A stretch of 64,000 nt of DNA from Bacteroidaceae bacterium (GTDB lineage Bacteria > Bacteroidota > Bacteroidia > Bacteroidales > Bacteroidaceae). The notes beneath the pieces are model-generated. The model did no database searches. It saw only the letters and a list, made by a program, of their open reading frames with translations, and had not been told where the DNA came from. The stretch is from assembly GCA_017617315.1 (NCBI GenBank), contig JAFZWM010000030.1, forward strand, positions 1-64,000. Direction: 5' to 3'. Of this stretch, positions 62,537 through 64,000 are shown one piece after another. The first letter of the stretch is position 1. The number at the start of each line of letters is the position of its first letter. A program made the translations under genes and the position numbers.

Positions 62537-64000
62537 ATGAAACAAGAAAATATAAAGAAAGTATTGCTTTTAGGTTCCGGCGCGCTGAAGATTGGTGAGG
62601 CCGGTGAGTTCGACTACTCTGGTTCACAGGCTCTGAAGGCCATGAAGGAAGAGGGCGTAAAGACTATTCTTATTAACCCTAACATCGCCACCGTGCAGAC
62701 AAGCGAGGGCGTTGCCGATCAGGTTTACTTCCTTCCTGTAACTCCATTCTTCGTTGAGAAGGTTATCGAGAAGGAGCGTCCAGACGGCATCCTGCTGGCT
62801 TTCGGCGGACAGACTGCCCTGAACTGCGGTGTGGCTCTGTATCAGCAAGGCATTCTTGAGAAATATAATGTTCAGGTGCTTGGTACTCCTGTCCAGGCAA
62901 TTATTGATACCGAAGACCGCGAGCTCTTCGTTGAGAAACTTAACGAGATTGATGTCAAGACTATCAAGTCTGAGGCTTGCGAAAACATCGAGCAGGCACG
63001 CAAGGCTGCTGCCGAGCTTGGCTATCCGGTTATCATCCGTGCAGCCTACGCACTTGGCGGCTTGGGCTCTGGCTTCTGCGACAACGAGGAAGAGCTGAAC
63101 AAGTTGGCTGAAAAGGCATTCTCATTCTCTCCTCAGGTTCTTGTAGAAAAGAGTCTCAAGGGCTGGAAGGAGATTGAGTATGAGGTGGTTCGCGACCGTT
63201 ACGACAACTGTATCACGGTTTGTAACATGGAGAATTTCGACCCGCTCGGCATCCATACAGGTGAGAGTATCGTAATAGCTCCTTCTCAGACTCTTACAAA
63301 TTCAGAATATCACAAGCTTCGTGCTCTTGCAATAAAGATTATCCGTCACATCGGAATCGTGGGTGAGTGTAACGTTCAGTACGCCTTCGACCCTAAGTCT
63401 GAGGATTACAGAGTTATCGAGGTTAATGCCCGTCTGAGCCGTTCATCTGCCCTTGCATCTAAGGCTACCGGCTATCCTCTGGCATTCGTTGCTGCCAAGT
63501 TGGGTATGGGCTACGGCTTGTTCGAGTTGAAGAACTCAGTAACAAAGACAACAAGCGCTTTCTTCGAGCCTGCTCTCGACTATGTGGTTTGTAAGATTCC
63601 TCGCTGGGATCTTGGCAAGTTCCACGGCGTAGACAAGGAGTTGGGCTCTTCAATGAAGTCGGTAGGCGAGGTTATGGCTATCGGCCGCACCTTCGAGGAG
63701 GCTATCCAGAAAGGTTTGCGAATGATTGGCCAGGGCATGCATGGCTTTGTTGAGAATAAGGAGATTGAGATTGCAGACATCGATTCAGCATTGAAGGCTC
63801 CGACAGATAAGCGTATCTTCATCATTGCCAAGGCTTTGCGTCAGGGCTACACAATCGACCAGATTCATGAGCTGACAAAGATTGACAAGTGGTTCTTGCA
63901 GAAGCTGAACAATATCCGTCAGACTGACAACGAGTTGCACGCTTGCAAGAGCATCAATGTTCTTGACAAGGAGTTGCTCCGCAAGGCTAAGATTCAGGGA
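62537..64000 (+). CDS. carB: Carbamoyl-phosphate synthase large subunit (partial, 3' end outside window)
   Basis: The first 488 codons are present, in frame to the last base of the window. The full family length is about 1070. The N-terminal ATP-grasp half is seen: [21 protein letters not shown], then [24 protein letters not shown], the ATP-binding [18 protein letters not shown], and [24 protein letters not shown]. It uses ammonia from CarA with bicarbonate and two ATP. The [11 protein letters not shown] and YALGGLGSG motifs are intact. Start chosen at the ATG 24 bases after carA. Confidence 0.95.
   Translation, partial: MKQENIKKVLLLGSGALKIGEAGEFDYSGSQALKAMKEEGVKTILINPNIATVQTSEGVADQVYFLPVTPFFVEKVIEKERPDGILLAFGGQTALNCGVALYQQGILEKYNVQVLGTPVQAIIDTEDRELFVEKLNEIDVKTIKSEACENIEQARKAAAELGYPVIIRAAYALGGLGSGFCDNEEELNKLAEKAFSFSPQVLVEKSLKGWKEIEYEVVRDRYDNCITVCNMENFDPLGIHTGESIVIAPSQTLTNSEYHKLRALAIKIIRHIGIVGECNVQYAFDPKSEDYRVIEVNARLSRSSALASKATGYPLAFVAAKLGMGYGLFELKNSVTKTTSAFFEPALDYVVCKIPRWDLGKFHGVDKELGSSMKSVGEVMAIGRTFEEAIQKGLRMIGQGMHGFVENKEIEIADIDSALKAPTDKRIFIIAKALRQGYTIDQIHELTKIDKWFLQKLNNIRQTDNELHACKSINVLDKELLRKAKIQG

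Overview
The window looks like a chromosomal segment of an anaerobic Bacteroidales bacterium, with the Prevotellaceae a reasonable guess at family level. Four kinds of evidence support this. The ATP synthase operon has the Bacteroidota order (beta, epsilon, a small membrane protein, a, c, b, delta, alpha, gamma). Many genes are preceded by the Bacteroidota -7 promoter box TAnnTTTG. Several families are largely confined to Bacteroidota (DUF4421-like, DUF4301-like, truncated RHS proteins). The only ribonucleotide reductase present is the oxygen-sensitive class III enzyme (NrdD/NrdG). GC content is moderate and no plasmid, phage or insertion-sequence genes are visible.

Layout. 1-4680 is an accessory island: an 11-bp tandem array, a 34-codon rhs stub coupled to a 291-aa tandem-duplicated protein, repeat-rich spacers, a 5'-truncated RHS gene with an AT-rich C-terminal tip, and a small secreted protein that may be its immunity partner. 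4681-14651 carries folK and kdsB (divergent), a degenerate M16 protease, a 14-repeat secreted MORN protein, a YhcH protein, a eukaryote-type glycogen branching enzyme, and the RNA modification enzymes RlmD and RluA. 14663-20424 is on the minus strand: lgt, suhB, tRNA-Asp, a BASS transporter, nrdG and nrdD. 20806-24395 is mrcA-queC-queF. 24410-31088 is mostly minus strand: an outer-membrane DUF4421 protein, a Gfo/Idh oxidoreductase, a lipoprotein and a synthetase-only Rel enzyme, plus one plus-strand membrane protein. 31214-44539 is plus strand: DUF4301, purT, tRNA-Gly, nhaD, pfkA, the complete atp operon and rpiB. 44598-54159 is minus strand and contains the complete N-degron module aat-clpA-clpS behind a Dna2-like nuclease-helicase, then DUF805, GNAT and bcp genes. 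54655-64000 holds apt, a PQQ-like protein, a PAP2 phosphatase, ppx/gppA, and a purF-carA-carB operon behind a long structured leader. carB runs off the window.

How the genes work together. Nucleotide and PRPP metabolism recurs (purT, purF, carAB, apt, nrdDG, rpiB, the queuosine genes, Rel). Energy metabolism is represented by the F-type ATP synthase, NhaD and PfkA. Protein turnover is represented by one ClpS/ClpA/Aat operon.

The most unusual signals are three far-apart intergenic arrays built on the same degenerate 11-bp unit (consensus near GGTACGTTCAA, kept in phase over 15-22 units, about 27 kb apart), the duplicated RHS leader/cassette at the left end, and the purF leader RNA, which can form competing hairpins and contains a 50-codon upstream reading frame.
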